Both the position numbers and the translations under genes were made by a program. A stretch of 29,597 bases of DNA, from positions 32,543,887 to 32,573,483 of the forward strand of contig NC_049980.1 in the NCBI RefSeq assembly GCF_000003815.2, written 5' to 3'. Each line of letters starts with the position of its first letter. Positions within the stretch are counted from its first letter, which is position 1. Under the pieces are notes generated by a model. It was not told the origin of the DNA. It saw nothing but the letters and a program-made list of their open reading frames with translations, and ran no database searches. Shown piece by piece: positions 29,040 through 29,597 of this stretch. This DNA comes from Branchiostoma floridae (taxonomy: Eukaryota; Chordata; Leptocardii; Amphioxiformes; Branchiostomatidae).

Positions 29040-29480
29040 TAGGGATTATTTTTTCAGGTCCGGGTTTTTTCTGGACCGGTCCAGCAAGAAAAAACAGTTT
29101 TGTGCCGGTACACCCTACCGGTACCCGTCCCTATTGGGGCCTGCTAGGGATTTGAACCCAGAATGTTTATATGTTGAAGTCAACAACTCTATAGCAAACC
29201 ACAAGACCTCCTGTTGCCCTTGTTCTTGCTACATGTATGTGACTCAACTGCCCACCCAAAAATGTCTGGAGTCGGCAGGTTTTTCTCGGGTAGGAAGGGA
29301 AACAGGAAACACAGTATAGTCAGTAATCTGTTCATCTTTGAATCGGTGCAGCACTGATTTTTTTCAAGTCTGTTTCTTTCTGGACTGGTCCAACAAGAGA
29401 AAGCAGCTTTGTACCGGGACCTGCCCCTATTGAATGCAGAACCATTTAGATTCAACTCAACAACTCTATAGCAATAGGAT
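29040..29480. repeat. Two diverged copies of a hAT-like/tRNA-like composite repeat
   Basis: Copy 1 (29040-29202) runs from TAGGGATTATTTTTTCAGGT through TCTGGACCGGTCCAGCAAGA and CCGGTACCCGTCCCTATT to AACAACTCTATAGCA. Copy 2 (about 29355-29476) repeats the order (TTTTTTCAAGTCTG, TCTGGACTGGTCCAACAAGA, CCTGCCCCTATT, AACAACTCTATAGCA). Copy 1 also contains GGGATTTGAACCCAG (29148-29162), a B-box-like string on the minus strand. The class is uncertain. This lies in the third intron of the coiled-coil gene. Confidence 0.5.
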
Positions 29481-29597
29481 GAAGGAGAATTCTTTTTACA
29501 CAACCAGTGAGTACTTACATGGCTTACTTTTCGATGTCTCTCAGACACCTTCATCAGAGCTTCTAACTGGAATTCTGCTCTTCACCGCTATATGAGC

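Noticed and set aside
1-29597. CRISPR arrays, phage defence or bacterial-type operons
   Set aside because: The window is spliced, repeat-rich animal DNA; no regular direct repeats with unique spacers or bacterial gene clusters are present.

Overview
The window looks like animal nuclear DNA, most likely from a cephalochordate (amphioxus). That taxon is an inference: it rests on the density and style of small transposon debris (tRNA-headed SINEs, LINE 3' tails, palindromic MITEs, hAT-like MITEs, short microsatellites) and on the spliced, metazoan-type gene FAM32A. Two runs of N (6173-7066 and 25706-25805) are assembly gaps. There is no operon structure, CRISPR array or convincing RNA gene.

Layout. 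1-1987: a decayed Helitron Rep/helicase with three frame breaks and an abrupt 3' end. 1988-7740: gene-poor DNA with SINE and LINE fragments, a degenerate tandem repeat, a TTACG-rich repeat and the first gap. 7740-10420: a diverged copy of a locally repeated block, a long CA microsatellite and a LINE ORF2 tail. 10420-18500: a mosaic of segmental duplications (three copies of one ~1 kb block; two or three copies of a SINE + palindrome + 284-bp element block). 18500-19760: further and inverted copies of the palindrome/284-bp element. 20290-21523: a SINE, then a 63-bp minisatellite with a 252-bp higher-order period. 21942-22159: a palindromic MITE.

22972-24360 (minus strand) holds the one confidently identified gene, FAM32A, two coding exons giving 113 residues. 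Its upstream side faces a second gene on the plus strand, whose noncoding first exon ends at 25492 and whose first two coding exons (27660-27778, 28724-28814) start a coiled-coil protein I cannot name; it continues past the window. The ~200 bp between the two genes is probably a shared promoter. The introns of the second gene hold a MITE with a hAT-like MITE inserted in it (perfect 8-bp target duplication), a second copy of the outer MITE, and several short tandem duplications.

I found no clear new molecular system. The most interesting signals are structural: the nested MITE, palindromic MITEs bracketing the first coding exons, a probable GC-AG intron supported by coiled-coil register, the palindrome-linked duplication array, and the two-level minisatellite. 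Statements about relatedness between copies were made by reading, not by alignment software.
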